The notes: a model not told the origin generated them from the letters alone. Positions 11,501-18,381 are shown, numbered from the stretch's first letter. The stretch: DNA of 44,381 nucleotides from an uncultured Flavobacteriales bacterium (GCA_949373165.1 CASICO010000011.1:1-44381); one strand, 5' to 3'. Translations and numbers: made by a program.

Positions 11501-12816
11501 GACCCATCGGACCACAAATACGTGAATGGCGCTTCGCCCTCAGTGATGGTCACATGGGCAACCCCATTGCATCCCGATGAACCGCCACACGCATTGCCAT
11601 GGACATCGACAAACCCGGTGAGAGTAAAAGGGCCAAAGGCCTGTCCAATGTTGCTTTGACCACATGTGGCATCGTACGTTCCATGGTGAACCCAATCCCC
11701 CTCAAGGGTCCACATCATGGGGTCATTGTGTTGGTGGTCTTCCCCTGGGTGATTCGAATTGGACACGTTGAACGTGTAGCTTTCTCCAGATTGAAGCGTC
11801 CATTCCCCGTAGGTGTTGTCATGGTAATCGTATGCCCCTCCAACAATGCCAGAAGGCCCGTTGTAGACCACGGTAAATTCGTAGAGGTAACCGGAGCAAG
11901 TGCAGTCGCTTGAACCACCAGTGCAAGCCGTATTCGCCTCGACACTGACCTCCACAGTCACAGCACCTGGGTCGTCTTCAACCACCACATCGATGCCCGT
12001 TGAGCAGCCATTGGCATCGGTTACGGTCACAGAATACGTGCCCGCGCAAAGGCCATTACGGTCTTCATCTGTTGATCCGTCAGACCACAAATAACCGTAT
12101 GGACTTTCCCCATTAGATGCTGTCAAGTCAATGGTTCCATTGCATCCGAGCTGGGCTTCACTGCCCAAGGTGCCGCATTGATCGCCCTGACCATCGGTGT
12201 ACCCCAACACATGGAAGTCCCCGAATGTCATGCCCAAAATGTCCTGCGAACAAGACGTGTGAATCTCCGAATGCGTGCAGCCATTGTCGTCGCTGCCACC
12301 TGCCGTTGAACTGCAGGTATAGAACGAAGTCCAAGCTTCGAAGTCAGCCCCCGCCAAAGTCTCCGCAGAAACATACAAGACCTCTCCGTTGCTCACGCTG
12401 GGAAATGTCGCAATCAGCGTGGCCGAACTTCCATCACCATCGTATGCAGTGACCGTGCGGCCTGATGGTCCCACATACTCCAAAGTGAGGTTTTGCATTT
12501 TGCCATTGCAATCGCAATTGTTCTCGGGTGGAGGAAGCGGTGAAGTGCATAAGGTGTTTGCCCCTGAGATGGCATCCACCGTGACCTCGCAAACCACAGC
12601 GAGGCTCGATGCGCTCCAATTGTTGTCAGGCATCCCTAAGGAAGTGCTGGATTGGGTGTCTGTACGCGGAACAAACCCGATGTCATAACCGTCGGAATTG
12701 AAAACCGAAAGCGCCATGTCTCCTGTGCCGAGTAGAGTGGGTGCTCCACCGCCATCGCTTGGCACTTCCGAATTTTGACCAAGGGCAAACAAGGGCAAGA
12801 ACGCGGACATCGCCAC
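5509..12816 (-). CDS. Giant T9SS surface adhesin with SprB-like and HYR-like repeats
   Basis: About 2435 residues. Residues about 1-1190 alternate SprB-like units (YLWSDGSTAEDRSDLCAGTY, then QLTVTDAGGCSSTVDV) with two other domain types: one around NCDCEGKMQNFTVEYNGP (three copies) and one around DYHDNTYGEWSLQTG (two copies). Residues about 1200-1960 are HYR-like units (TVGPAITCPSDAITLECGDS, YWTSDLPGDLTLQCGEAIP), mostly four near-identical copies. Residues about 2110-2260 hold a separate domain with WMYFIVQSGSLSGWGAYEG. The last 80 residues (NLAPNPTADNAEVRF ... SGMYQVRL) are a type A sorting domain. SprB-type adhesins are moved over the cell surface in gliding relatives, but no gliding motor gene is in this window. 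The only in-frame start before the predicted cleavage is GTG at 12816, giving a short signal peptide (MAMSAFLPLFALGQ). A T-run at 12825-12829 may hide a frameshift from a longer one. Confidence 0.88.
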   Translation of the reverse strand: MAMSAFLPLFALGQNSEVPSDGGGAPTLLGTGDMALSVFNSDGYDIGFVPRTDTQSSTSLGMPDNNWSASSLAVVCEVTVDAISGANTLCTSPLPPPENNCDCNGKMQNLTLEYVGPSGRTVTAYDGDGSSATLIATFPSVSNGEVLYVSAETLAGADFEAWTSFYTCSSTAGGSDDNGCTHSEIHTSCSQDILGMTFGDFHVLGYTDGQGDQCGTLGSEAQLGCNGTIDLTASNGESPYGYLWSDGSTDEDRNGLCAGTYSVTVTDANGCSTGIDVVVEDDPGAVTVEVSVEANTACTGGSSDCTCSGYLYEFTVVYNGPSGIVGGAYDYHDNTYGEWTLQSGESYTFNVSNSNHPGEDHQHNDPMMWTLEGDWVHHGTYDATCGQSNIGQAFGPFTLTGFVDVHGNACGGSSGCNGVAHVTITEGEAPFTYLWSDGSMAEDRSNLCAGTHQLTVTDAGGCSSTVDVLVDDNPGTVGVEVTTEANTVCSTPLPPAENNCGCEGKMQNFTVEYTGPAGATVTAYDDDDESAILIATYSNVSQGAILFISGEGLSGDDLEPRTYLYVDGGNEADIHTSCSQNILDMTFGDFTVLGFTDGQGDQCGILADGNYGGCNGVAHVTATEGEAPFAYLWSDGSTAEDRSDLCAGTYQLTVTDAGGCSSTVDVVVDDNPGTVEVEVTTEANTVCSPPLPPAENNCDCEGKMQNFTVEYNGPAGATVTAYDDDDGSAILIVTYTNVSPGEVLFISGEDLSGADLETRTYLYVDGGNEADIHTSCSQNILDMTFGDFTVLGFTDGQGDQCGILGDGNYGGCNGTAQVTVTEGEAPFAYLWSDGSTAEDRSDLCAGTYQLTVTDAGGCSSTVDVVVDDNPATVNVEVETEANSVCDAEPAECTCEAYLYAFTVVYNGPSNITGGAYDYHDNTYGEWSLQTGDSYTFNVSNSNHPGEDHAHNDPMMWTHEGEWIHHGTYDATCGQSDIGQTFGPFTLTGFVDAHGNECTGSPACNGSAVVTASSGEAPYTYLWSDGGTTATRSELCPGTYEVEVTDANGCLGTQTVTIGQGSELDLTVSTSDETCPGTCDGSAHVSVVGGTGNHTILWSNGATTADLTGLCAGEYNVTVTDGDCESTETVTISSGDAPEVTVTSMDPNCDDNNGSITFTFVDNADRAHIEFSIDGGVTWPEAYKTLDDVGSFTIENLTGQTYGLLVRWGNDECEVDLPDVTLEPGCFSTPQVLTGVDPQVTLQCGEPIPSDAPAFEDACGGALIVAHTSLENDLDCANSYEIVRTWTATNGCEQSATVTQTITVVDTVGPAITCPSDAITLECGDSVHPDNTGHATAGDDCGTVVLTYHDGEDTDASDCVETFVRTWTATDACANTSTCEQTIALTDTEQPYWTSDLPGDLTLQCGEAIPSQATLTASDACQGDLEVAMAQSSSAGSCGNTSVTLYVWTATDGCTESISHSQTITVVDTVGPAITCPSDAITLECGDSVHPDNTGHATAGDDCGTVVLTYHDGEDNDASDCVETFVRTWTATDACANTSTCEQTIALTDTEQPYWTSDLPGDLTLQCGEAIPSQATLTASDACQGDLEVAMAQSSSAGSCGNTSVTLYVWTATDGCTESISHSQTITVVDTVGPAITCPSDAITLECGDSVHPDNTGHATAGDDCSTVVLTYHDGEDTDASDCVETFVRTWTATDACANTSTCEQTIALTDTEQPYWTSDLPGDLTLQCGEAIPSQATLTASDACQGDLEVAMAQSSSAGSCGNTSVTLYVWTATDGCTESISHTQTITVVDTVGPAITCPSDALTLECGDSVHPDNTGHATAGDDCSTVVLTYHDGEDTDASDCVETFVRTWTATDACANTSTCEQTIALTDTEQPYWTSDLPANGTLACGAEAPTPSAVTASDACQGDLTVEVSEAYAAEGCGLTGVYTFTWTADDGCTEPISYTQTITVVNAPPTSTCPGNVSLECGASVHPDQTGYATGEDDCGEVTVTYVDVVEETAPACASTATITRTWTITDECELSVSCVQIIDFVDNEPPQITETCDISNGEVIELCCVGLNSPAEVPEACIIDYTDNCGASLTYTETTTGDVPGDSYLTCAVNTPEAFEDGETCTNLETHSLRLFGFPGATGPATFFSIVEGTGEVEYTDAENWTVTMRVVSNDRDDAGFDVSVTYGEGLGWEDWSARSVPSSYKRDCPDLPDLHEEWMYFIVQSGSLSGWGAYEGSSFSLTHQPANEYYGCQVGVAANNMNANYGFSGWLMYLGTLVEDGVETEVLSSGDLFGELDCCLPFTVSRTYLVEDCAGNATTFTYHVVSDGELCPEELSELEGQGHTPIVVAGNGNLLGNKTPISISNLAPNPTADNAEVRFTVNEPMRVRADLTDMSGNLIDQLFEGVVQPGITYTVDLEVESMASGMYQVRLASNSYLVVRKLLVTD
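7173..8925 (-). repeat. 486-bp tandem repeats (HYR-like modules), about 3.6 copies
   Basis: The plus-strand phrase beginning ggtcgctggtcca recurs at 7173, 7659, 8145 and 8631, exactly 486 bp (162 residues) apart. Between copies only scattered, mostly synonymous differences are seen. The fourth copy loses similarity near 8925, where the next unit switches to a different sequence. The regular in-frame period and near-identity suggest recent expansion by unequal recombination. Confidence 0.9.
10211..11398 (-). repeat. 594-bp tandem repeats (SprB-like plus partner domain), two full copies with flanking partial copies
   Basis: The plus-strand phrase ttgtcgtccaccacaacgtc (or a close variant) occurs at 10211, 10805 and 11399, each 594 bp (198 residues) apart. 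Each unit codes for one SprB-like module plus one module containing GKMQNFTVEYNGPAG. A more diverged copy of the second module lies near 12130-12560, at the N-terminal end of the protein. The unit is in frame, so copy-number change would lengthen or shorten the adhesin without breaking it. Confidence 0.85.
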
Positions 12817-13403
12817 AAGCGACGAAAAAGCGCGAAAGCGAAGCGCACGAAATGGGATTATTGGGCATGAAGATTGGGGTCAATGGAAACCTGGGAGGTC
12901 GAAATTCCCTGCCTTTGGCGGGGCCACGGAAGCGAAATGCTTGCGACAATTCCGAAGAAGCAATGGAACAAGCTGGTGCCCCTGCTCACGGGCCTCCAAC
13001 TCAAGCCAAATGGCCCCTTGTTCAAGCGGCACATTGGAAAGACTTGGACCGCCTTGGAAAAGCAGAAAGAAGGGGCAACTAGCTGAGACAAGGTGCAAAA
13101 TGTAGGCAAATGGAGCCGATTCCCCATGCATTGCAGCCCTTTCACCTACAGCAGAGACGAGCGTTTTGGAACCGCTCGTCGAAATCAAGGATGTCGACTG
13201 CAGTACCGGGACCAGTGTATTCAGCGTGTAAGAGAGGGTTTATTACATTTACCCGCATACCTACCGTTATTGGTAGTTTTTTATACAATATTTAGCCGAA
13301 CACAAAGCCAGAGAGTACCTGTCCTCATTCTTTTGAGAATTGCCCCGATTGCATCCGCATTGCAGCTGCGTTATTTCGACTTCATTTCTCATATTTGAAT
13401 GGC
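12817..13403. other. Intergenic region between adhesin and bestrophin gene
   Basis: About 590 bp with no convincing gene in either strand. It should hold the promoters of the minus-strand adhesin and the plus-strand bestrophin gene, but I cannot fix either. A perfect 8-bp hairpin (GACGAGCG at 13156-13163 with CGCTCGTC at 13173-13180) stands alone. A weaker one, CTACC-gttatt-GGTAG followed by six T, lies near 13261-13282 and could end a short transcript. Confidence 0.4.
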
Positions 13404-14324
13404 ATGATCCTCTACAATCCGAGGGCCTGGTTTGGGCTCATTTTTGAATTTCACCGCAGTGACACCTTTCGTAAAATGCTGGGCGTCCTTCTGGCTTTTG
13501 CTGCCTATGCTACCGCCTTGACTTGGGTAGAAATTCAATTCAACGAATACTTCGTTTTTTTTGACACCATTTCCGTTCACTCCCTCTTGGGCTTCATCAT
13601 GGGTCTTTTGCTGGTATTCCGAACAAACACAGCCTATGACCGCTGGTGGGAAGGCCGCAAACAATGGGGTGCACTGGTGAATTCAACCCGTCATTTCGCT
13701 TACCAGTTGGCGGCATTGCTGCCCGGAGAAAAACACAACAAAGACAGGGCCACGTTGGAACGTCTCATTTCCGCTTACCCCTCCGCTTTGCGACATCACT
13801 TGCGGCAGGTGCCCTCCGAAGAAATCCTCAGGAAGCTCTACATCGACCCTAAACTTCCCCTGTTGCCAGGCGATTTAATTGCGCCCAAACCACAGCATGT
13901 GCCCAACGCCATCGCAGCAGAACTGTACAGGAGAATTGTTGTCTGGAACAGGGAAGGCACCATTTCTGGAGAAATGCTGATCAACCTCAACAAAGAACTG
14001 GCCAGGTTCACCAACATCACCGGGGCCTGCGAACGCATTCTCAAAACACCCATCCCTTTTGGATACAGCCTTTTCATTAAGAAATTCATCTTTGCCTACA
14101 CCACAACCCTGCCCCTCGGTTTGGTGAACCAATTCAGCTGGTGGGCCATCCCTTTGAGTGTTTTTGTGCTGTACGTATTTGGCTCTCTCGAATTGCTCGC
14201 AGAAGAAATTGAGGAGCCCTTTGGCATCGATGCCAATGACCTCCCTACCGATCCACTGGCCGACACAATGCAAGCCAACGTGACGGAATTGATGGCCCCG
14301 CTTGGTCAACCAATCGCAAACTGA
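13404..14324 (+). CDS. Bestrophin-family anion channel-like membrane protein
   Basis: About 306 residues from the ATG at 13404; a TTG nine bases upstream is less likely. The sequence follows the bacterial bestrophin / UPF0187 pattern. The N-terminus is short (ILYNPRAWFGLIFEF), then a first membrane segment (MLGVLLAFAAYATALTWVEI) and a second hydrophobic stretch (HSLLGFIMGLLLVFR). It continues directly into the family-typical FRTNTAYDRWWEGRKQWG and later IPFGYSLFIKKFIF, with a last hydrophobic part near FSWWAIPLSVFVLYVFGSLE and an acidic EEIEEPFGIDANDLP close to the end. Bacterial members form pentameric ion channels in the inner membrane; the ion carried here cannot be read from sequence. It stands alone, 75 bp before a cold-shock gene. 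Confidence 0.9.
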   Translation: MILYNPRAWFGLIFEFHRSDTFRKMLGVLLAFAAYATALTWVEIQFNEYFVFFDTISVHSLLGFIMGLLLVFRTNTAYDRWWEGRKQWGALVNSTRHFAYQLAALLPGEKHNKDRATLERLISAYPSALRHHLRQVPSEEILRKLYIDPKLPLLPGDLIAPKPQHVPNAIAAELYRRIVVWNREGTISGEMLINLNKELARFTNITGACERILKTPIPFGYSLFIKKFIFAYTTTLPLGLVNQFSWWAIPLSVFVLYVFGSLELLAEEIEEPFGIDANDLPTDPLADTMQANVTELMAPLGQPIAN

Positions 14325-14370
14325 ATTTTTTCCAAATCCAACATGTCGTGACATGAAACAACTTCATCCC

Positions 14371-14378
14371 TAACTTGC
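14371..14378 (+). promoter_or_regulatory. Possible -7 box of first cold-shock gene
   Basis: TAACTTGC lies 20 bp before the start codon, one step away from the Bacteroidota -7 consensus TAnnTTTG. The other cold-shock gene has TAACTTTG at nearly the same distance, and both leaders end in ACACATG. No clear -33 TTG is seen. This is support by comparison only. Confidence 0.35.
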
Positions 14379-14398
14379 GGCTTTTATTATCAGTACAC

Positions 14399-14590
14399 AT
14401 GCCCCAAGGAACGGTTAAGTTTTTCAACGAAGACAAAGGTTACGGCTTCATCACTCCAGATGGAGGTGGTAAGGACGTCTTCGTTCACGTCAAGTCTGTT
14501 AACGGCGACATCGCCGAAAACGACGCAGTTAGTTATGAAATTGAGGAAACTCCAAAAGGCTTGAATGCCGTGAAGGTAGAGGTCGTCTGA
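14399..14590 (+). CDS. Cold-shock protein (CspA family)
   Basis: A 63-residue single-domain protein, close to the usual CspA length. The nucleic-acid binding patches are both present: GTVKFFNEDKGYGFITPD (RNP1-type) and DVFVHVKSV (RNP2-type). It acts in the cytoplasm as a single-stranded RNA/DNA chaperone. The ATG at 14399 is chosen because the second copy at 17765 starts at the identical MPQGTVKFF, and the extra upstream codons do not match family proteins. A strong terminator follows 23 bp after the stop, so it is a single-gene transcript. Confidence 0.95.
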   Translation: MPQGTVKFFNEDKGYGFITPDGGGKDVFVHVKSVNGDIAENDAVSYEIEETPKGLNAVKVEVV

Positions 14591-14612
14591 CCCCTTCTTC
14601 ATCATGAAATTG

Positions 14613-14643
14613 AAAAGGGCCGGCTTACGCCGGCCTTTTTTGT
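14613..14643. terminator. Bidirectional rho-independent terminator
   Basis: AAAAGGGCCGGC - TTAC - GCCGGCCTTTTTT forms a GC-rich stem with a T-tract on the plus strand and a shorter T-run on the minus strand. It lies between the convergent cold-shock gene (ends 14590) and the dehydrogenase gene (ends 14661). Confidence 0.9.
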
Positions 14644-14660
14644 GCCCTCTTTTTTGGTCC

Positions 14661-16262
14661 TCACAGGAGGTAGTCCATGCTGGAAAAGGTCGAATGACGT
14701 CCGGCAACCACGGCCTCTAGGGTGTCCTTCTGGCTGTCGCTGCACGCCACCAAGGTCCGGATGCTAAACGACCGCAGGGCTGCCCTTACCGAAAGGGTCG
14801 CCACAGCGCTGTCCTTTCGTCCAGTAAATGGCAAGGCATCTGGCCCGCGCTGGCAACTTGAATTCAAGTTGACGCGGCACACCTGATTGACCAACTGATC
14901 AATCACGGTCCCCATCGATTCAGGATTCTGAGAAAAGACACTCGCCTGTTGACCATAGTCACTTGCCGCGATATCGGCCATGACCTCTTCCAAGTCTTCG
15001 AATTCAATCACGGGACATACCGGTCCAAATTGCTCTTCCTTGAAAATGCTTGTGTCTCGGCTCACTGGAAACAAAATGGCAGGGAAGAAAATCGAGCCCG
15101 CCGTTTCGCCTCCTTTGGCATTGATCACTTTGGCGCCTTTCTCAACAGCCTCGTTGACGTAGGCCTGCATCGCCTCCACTTTTCCTCGCTCAGGCAAGGG
15201 TGTGATGTCGGCATCGGCAAAGGGCAATCCCGCGCGCAAACGGTCTGTTGCCTCAGCAAACTTTTCTAAGAACTCCGCCCGAACATGCTTGTGCACGTAG
15301 ATCACTTTTAGTGCAGTGCATCGCTGACCATTGTAACTCCATGCTCCACTCACGCATTGCTTAACAGCCAAATCCAAGTCGGCATCGGCCAAAATGATGG
15401 CGGGGTTCTTGGCCTCAAGCCCGAGGACCTGACGCACCCTGTTGGGCTTGGGGTGCTGCCCAATGAGCGCATTGCTTGATTTGCTGTTGCCAATGAGGGC
15501 CAAGACATCCACATCGCCACTCTCCATAATGGGAGAGGCCAGTTCACGCCCCCTGCCAAAAACCACATTGATGACCCCGGGAGGAAAGCATGTGCGGAAC
15601 GCCTCCAAGAGCGGCGTGATGAGCAAAACACCATACTTGGCCGGTTTAAAAACGGCCGTGTTGCCCATCAAAATGGCAGGCAGCAAAACACAAAAGGTCT
15701 CGTTGAGCGGGTAATTGAACGGCCCTAGGCACAAGACCACACCCAACGGGCCCCTGCGGATTTGAGCCAACGTCCCATCTACGTTGTGGATGTGGCTTCC
15801 CTCACGGTGGAGCTCCTTGTATTCGCTCACCGTGTCGCGCAGGTAATCCACCGTGCGGGTGAATTCTTTGACCGCGTCCTTTTTCCGCTTGCAGATTTCC
15901 CACATGAGCAGTTTGACCACCAGCTCCCTTTGCTCCACCATACAATCGATGAACTTCTCCATGGCTGCAATGCGCTCTGATGCACTGGCCGTAGGCCAAG
16001 CCCCCCTGCCGTGGTCATAGGCCTTTTTGGCCGCTGTCAGTGCCTCCAACCCCTGTTCCCGCTTCAAGTCTGGAGCCGAACCCAAGTGCACCGGCTCTTC
16101 CACGCCATCGACTGCCGTAAGTATGGGGCTGTACACCTGCGCCACTTCGCCCTTCCATGTCTTGAGTTGCCCGTCAATCAAATAAGTGGAATGATGGATG
16201 GGCTCCAGAAGCGCGTCTTTGGGATCGAGCAGGCTGTCTTTTGCGGAAATTGCGTGCGTCAT
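14661..16262 (-). CDS. gapN: NADP-dependent glyceraldehyde-3-phosphate dehydrogenase, GapN-type aldehyde dehydrogenase
   Basis: 533 residues from ATG at 16262. The aldehyde dehydrogenase fold is clear: GPLGVVLCLGPFNYPLNE (cofactor region), KPAKYG, the general-base Glu in VLGLEAKNPAIIL, the catalytic Cys in SYNGQRCTALKV, and KEEQFGPVCPVIEF near the end. The LGLEAKNPAI and NGQRCTALK forms fit the GapN branch, which oxidises glyceraldehyde-3-phosphate straight to 3-phosphoglycerate and yields NADPH without ATP. It is longer than the roughly 475-500 residues of well-known GapN proteins, the extra being mainly at the N-terminus. Another aldehyde as substrate cannot be excluded. It is single-gene between a terminator and the nuclease gene, which is in the same direction 85 bp upstream. 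Confidence 0.85.
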   Translation of the reverse strand: MTHAISAKDSLLDPKDALLEPIHHSTYLIDGQLKTWKGEVAQVYSPILTAVDGVEEPVHLGSAPDLKREQGLEALTAAKKAYDHGRGAWPTASASERIAAMEKFIDCMVEQRELVVKLLMWEICKRKKDAVKEFTRTVDYLRDTVSEYKELHREGSHIHNVDGTLAQIRRGPLGVVLCLGPFNYPLNETFCVLLPAILMGNTAVFKPAKYGVLLITPLLEAFRTCFPPGVINVVFGRGRELASPIMESGDVDVLALIGNSKSSNALIGQHPKPNRVRQVLGLEAKNPAIILADADLDLAVKQCVSGAWSYNGQRCTALKVIYVHKHVRAEFLEKFAEATDRLRAGLPFADADITPLPERGKVEAMQAYVNEAVEKGAKVINAKGGETAGSIFFPAILFPVSRDTSIFKEEQFGPVCPVIEFEDLEEVMADIAASDYGQQASVFSQNPESMGTVIDQLVNQVCRVNLNSSCQRGPDALPFTGRKDSAVATLSVRAALRSFSIRTLVACSDSQKDTLEAVVAGRHSTFSSMDYLL

Positions 16263-16347
16263 GAGAAGAAAACCCCGCAGAACGTAATCTGTTCAAAGAC
16301 AAGACCTCACAATTTGTCTCAGGGGCACAAACGCGACTCGGTGTCGG

Positions 16348-17211
16348 TCAATCTCGGTGATGGTGGCAACGACCCGACAGGTGCTTGGTTCTGTTTGAAC
16401 AACGCGAACCTTTGCTTTTAGACCAGCCTGTGCAACGCACGGAAGATTCCGATGACGCTTCGCTTTTGGCGGCAGATGAAGGCCTTTTGCGCTGGAGATC
16501 CCATCGGCCCCACTCGGACTCCACTCGAGACTCGACATGGTCGGGTAAGGCAGCAAACACATTCAATCCAGAAAACGATTCCAACGAATCGACGGTGACC
16601 CGATAGCTCCCCACTTCTCCAGGAACCTCATCTGAATTGGGAAACACGAAGGCCACTGCCGAAGTATCTGCTCCGTATCTCAACACCGCCTTCCAAAAAT
16701 GAGTCGGCACCCTTACGCCGCCTGCAATGGTCCCCCTTGACGCCTGGCCCGGCCCCATCACCACATAAACACGGCCATACTGTGCACTCCAAGCCCGGAC
16801 CAATTCTTCTGCCCCTTTCCATTCGCCCCGGTTTAACGCCGGTGTTTGTGGGGCCATGTTGGTCATGAGAAAACTCGACTGCATTTCCGCAGCCGATCCT
16901 CTCGAGTCTGCAGCTGGCTTCATGTGTCCACGATCAAATCCGCTGCCTGGCCATTTGGATGGCGCACTGGTCGCCACCCGTTCGTCCACACTAAAATTGT
17001 CGCTGCGCCCAACGGCCCCTTGCCCCTCCTCTGCTGTCAATTCATAGGCCACCCAATGCGGAATCCGACTTGCCCCATCAAAATCCACCAAGTAAGACCC
17101 GTTTTCTAGCAACTCTCCTTGGACTGCAGGAGCAAACAATTGGTCCTGACCAAGCGACATGAAAGACACAGCACTGGCCAAAAGGACCAGGGCCCCGCTC
17201 AGACTTCCCAT
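16348..17211 (-). CDS. Secreted DNA/RNA non-specific endonuclease (NUC1 / EndA type) with Cys-His tail
   Basis: 287 residues from the ATG at 17211, which opens a signal peptide (MGSLSGALVLLASAVSFMSL). The ATG at 17262 adds 17 polar residues and is less likely. The NUC1 beta-beta-alpha-metal motif is present: SGFDRGHMKPAADSRGS carries the DRGH catalytic His, followed by SFLMTNMAPQTPALNRGEW with the metal-binding Asn. An N-terminal pairing strand (RIPHWVAYELT) and VYVVMGP also match the family. It cleaves DNA and RNA in a sugar-unspecific way, outside the cytoplasm, for nutrient use or self-defence. The last 30 residues, with CTGWSKSKGSRCSNRTK and GRCHHH, form a small four-ligand Cys/His element seen at the ends of other bacterial endonucleases. 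Confidence 0.88.
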   Translation of the reverse strand: MGSLSGALVLLASAVSFMSLGQDQLFAPAVQGELLENGSYLVDFDGASRIPHWVAYELTAEEGQGAVGRSDNFSVDERVATSAPSKWPGSGFDRGHMKPAADSRGSAAEMQSSFLMTNMAPQTPALNRGEWKGAEELVRAWSAQYGRVYVVMGPGQASRGTIAGGVRVPTHFWKAVLRYGADTSAVAFVFPNSDEVPGEVGSYRVTVDSLESFSGLNVFAALPDHVESRVESEWGRWDLQRKRPSSAAKSEASSESSVRCTGWSKSKGSRCSNRTKHLSGRCHHHRD

Positions 17212-17411
17212 CGAACACTCAACCGAACGTCGGTTTGCTCCTTGATTTAATCTCCACTCCATCTTGCGAACTTATGGTCGAACCTAGATTTTCGTCCAGG
17301 CCAAGACACGATTTTTGACTCCTTCGAGATCAAGTCTTGGCAACACATTCACTTCGATTTCCAAGTCCCACCTTCCCGTGCGACCTTCGCACGGTGAAAG
17401 CGTTCACATTG

Positions 17412-17485
17412 GGTCCCGTAGCTCAACTGGATAGAGCTTCTGCCTTCTAAGCAGACGGTTTCGGGTTCGAGTCCCGACGGGATCA
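17412..17485 (+). tRNA. tRNA-Arg (anticodon TCT)
   Basis: A 74-nt cloverleaf. Acceptor strand GGTCCCG pairs with CGGGATC, with one G-T pair. The D-arm contains AGCTCAACTGGATAGAGC. The anticodon stem TCTGC/GCAGA encloses loop CTTCTAA, giving TCT, which reads AGA. The T-arm TCGGG-TTCGAGT-CCCGA is complete. CCA is not encoded. Confidence 0.95.
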
Positions 17486-17739
17486 CTAGCTGACTGCCGA
17501 AAGCACAGTCGTGGCTGGCACTCCATCCATTTCCTGACCCTACCCATAGGCCGACATCACCACAAGAGGAGCTTTCGAACTCCCTTCACTGTGCAGGCAA
17601 CCTTACTGGCGGAATATCCACTGCGATGGGCGTCGATTTGTGGGGCATTTCGTAGACTCTGCCCTGTGCAGGGAATGGCTCTTGTGACGTTCAGGCGTCT
17701 TTATTGGCACTCGATGGTGGTCGTATGCCTACATGTGTG

Positions 17740-17747
17740 TAACTTTG
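17740..17747 (+). promoter_or_regulatory. Bacteroidota-type -7 box of second cold-shock gene
   Basis: TAACTTTG matches TAnnTTTG exactly and ends 17 bp before the ATG at 17765, implying a short leader. About 19 bp upstream the sequence GTGG is one base from the TTG of the -33 box. Activity is inferred from consensus only. Confidence 0.5.
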
Positions 17748-17764
17748 CCCGATATTTAGAACAC

Positions 17765-17956
17765 ATGCCCCAAGGAACGGTTAAGTTTTTCAACGACGAC
17801 AAAGGCTTCGGCTTTATCACTCCCGATGAGGGAACCAAGGACGTCTTCGTCCACGTCAATTCATGCAATGGCGACATCGCCGAAAACGACGTGGTCACCT
17901 ACGAAGTAGAGGAGACTCCAAAAGGCCTGAGTGCCGTCAAGGTGTCGGTCGTCTGA
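17765..17956 (+). CDS. Cold-shock protein (CspA family), second copy
   Basis: A 63-residue paralog of the gene at 14399, with the same first nine residues and the same length: GTVKFFNDDKGFGFITPD and DVFVHVNSCNGD carry the RNA-binding aromatic patches. The start is set by comparison; an open frame continues upstream to 17591 but that part has no family similarity. It is preceded by a consensus -7 box and followed 17 bp later by its own terminator, so it is transcribed alone. Two near-identical copies 3.2 kb apart suggest a duplication with the tRNA and nuclease genes in between. Confidence 0.95.
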   Translation: MPQGTVKFFNDDKGFGFITPDEGTKDVFVHVNSCNGDIAENDVVTYEVEETPKGLSAVKVSVV

Positions 17957-17973
17957 TCGTCTCTTTGAAACGC

Positions 17974-18008
17974 AATGAAAAGGCCGGGATTTCCCGGCCT
18001 TTTTCATT
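17974..18008. terminator. Rho-independent terminator
   Basis: AATGAAAAGGCCGGG - ATTT - CCCGGCCTTTTTCATT is a long perfect stem with a T-run, directly after the second cold-shock gene. It can work on both strands, but the nearest minus-strand gene ends 370 bp away. Confidence 0.9.
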
Positions 18009-18381
18009 CCCCAATTTTTTCCTTTCTCCGCCTTTGATGCCGCGGAGAGCCAAGCAAAATGCATCCCCTGTGAAGCCATCTGCGGTCCAACTTTGCCCCA
18101 TGCCGTCATTTCGTCCACGTCCAAACCGCGCGGAAGCGGATTTTCGTGAGCCTGTGTGGGGGCCTGGGTTGCCAGTGTTCGCCTCGATTTAGGGGGCATG
18201 AACCAAAAGAAGGCTTTGGTCAAGCACCCCCCCTTGAGTTCTTTGTGATTGGATTGGGAATCTCGGTGTGGTTCTGGCAGAACCCGCGCGCCACGGACCA
18301 TTTTCAATAAGAACGATCCATTGAGGATTTCGGAAATCCTGTGCACCTAATTCATGGAGAGCGGCCGAATCCGGCCTCCAT
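18009..18381. other. Intergenic region without recognisable gene
   Basis: About 370 bp. Open frames here lack homology signs. A hairpin (ATGGAG...CGGCCGAATCCGGCC...TCCAT) lies at about 18353-18381 just beyond the stop of the outer-membrane barrel gene and may act as its terminator, but it has no T-run. Confidence 0.35.

Noticed and set aside
17591..17764. 58-residue N-terminal extension of the second cold-shock protein
   Set aside because: No similarity to the family, a consensus promoter box falls inside it, and the paralog starts at the internal Met.
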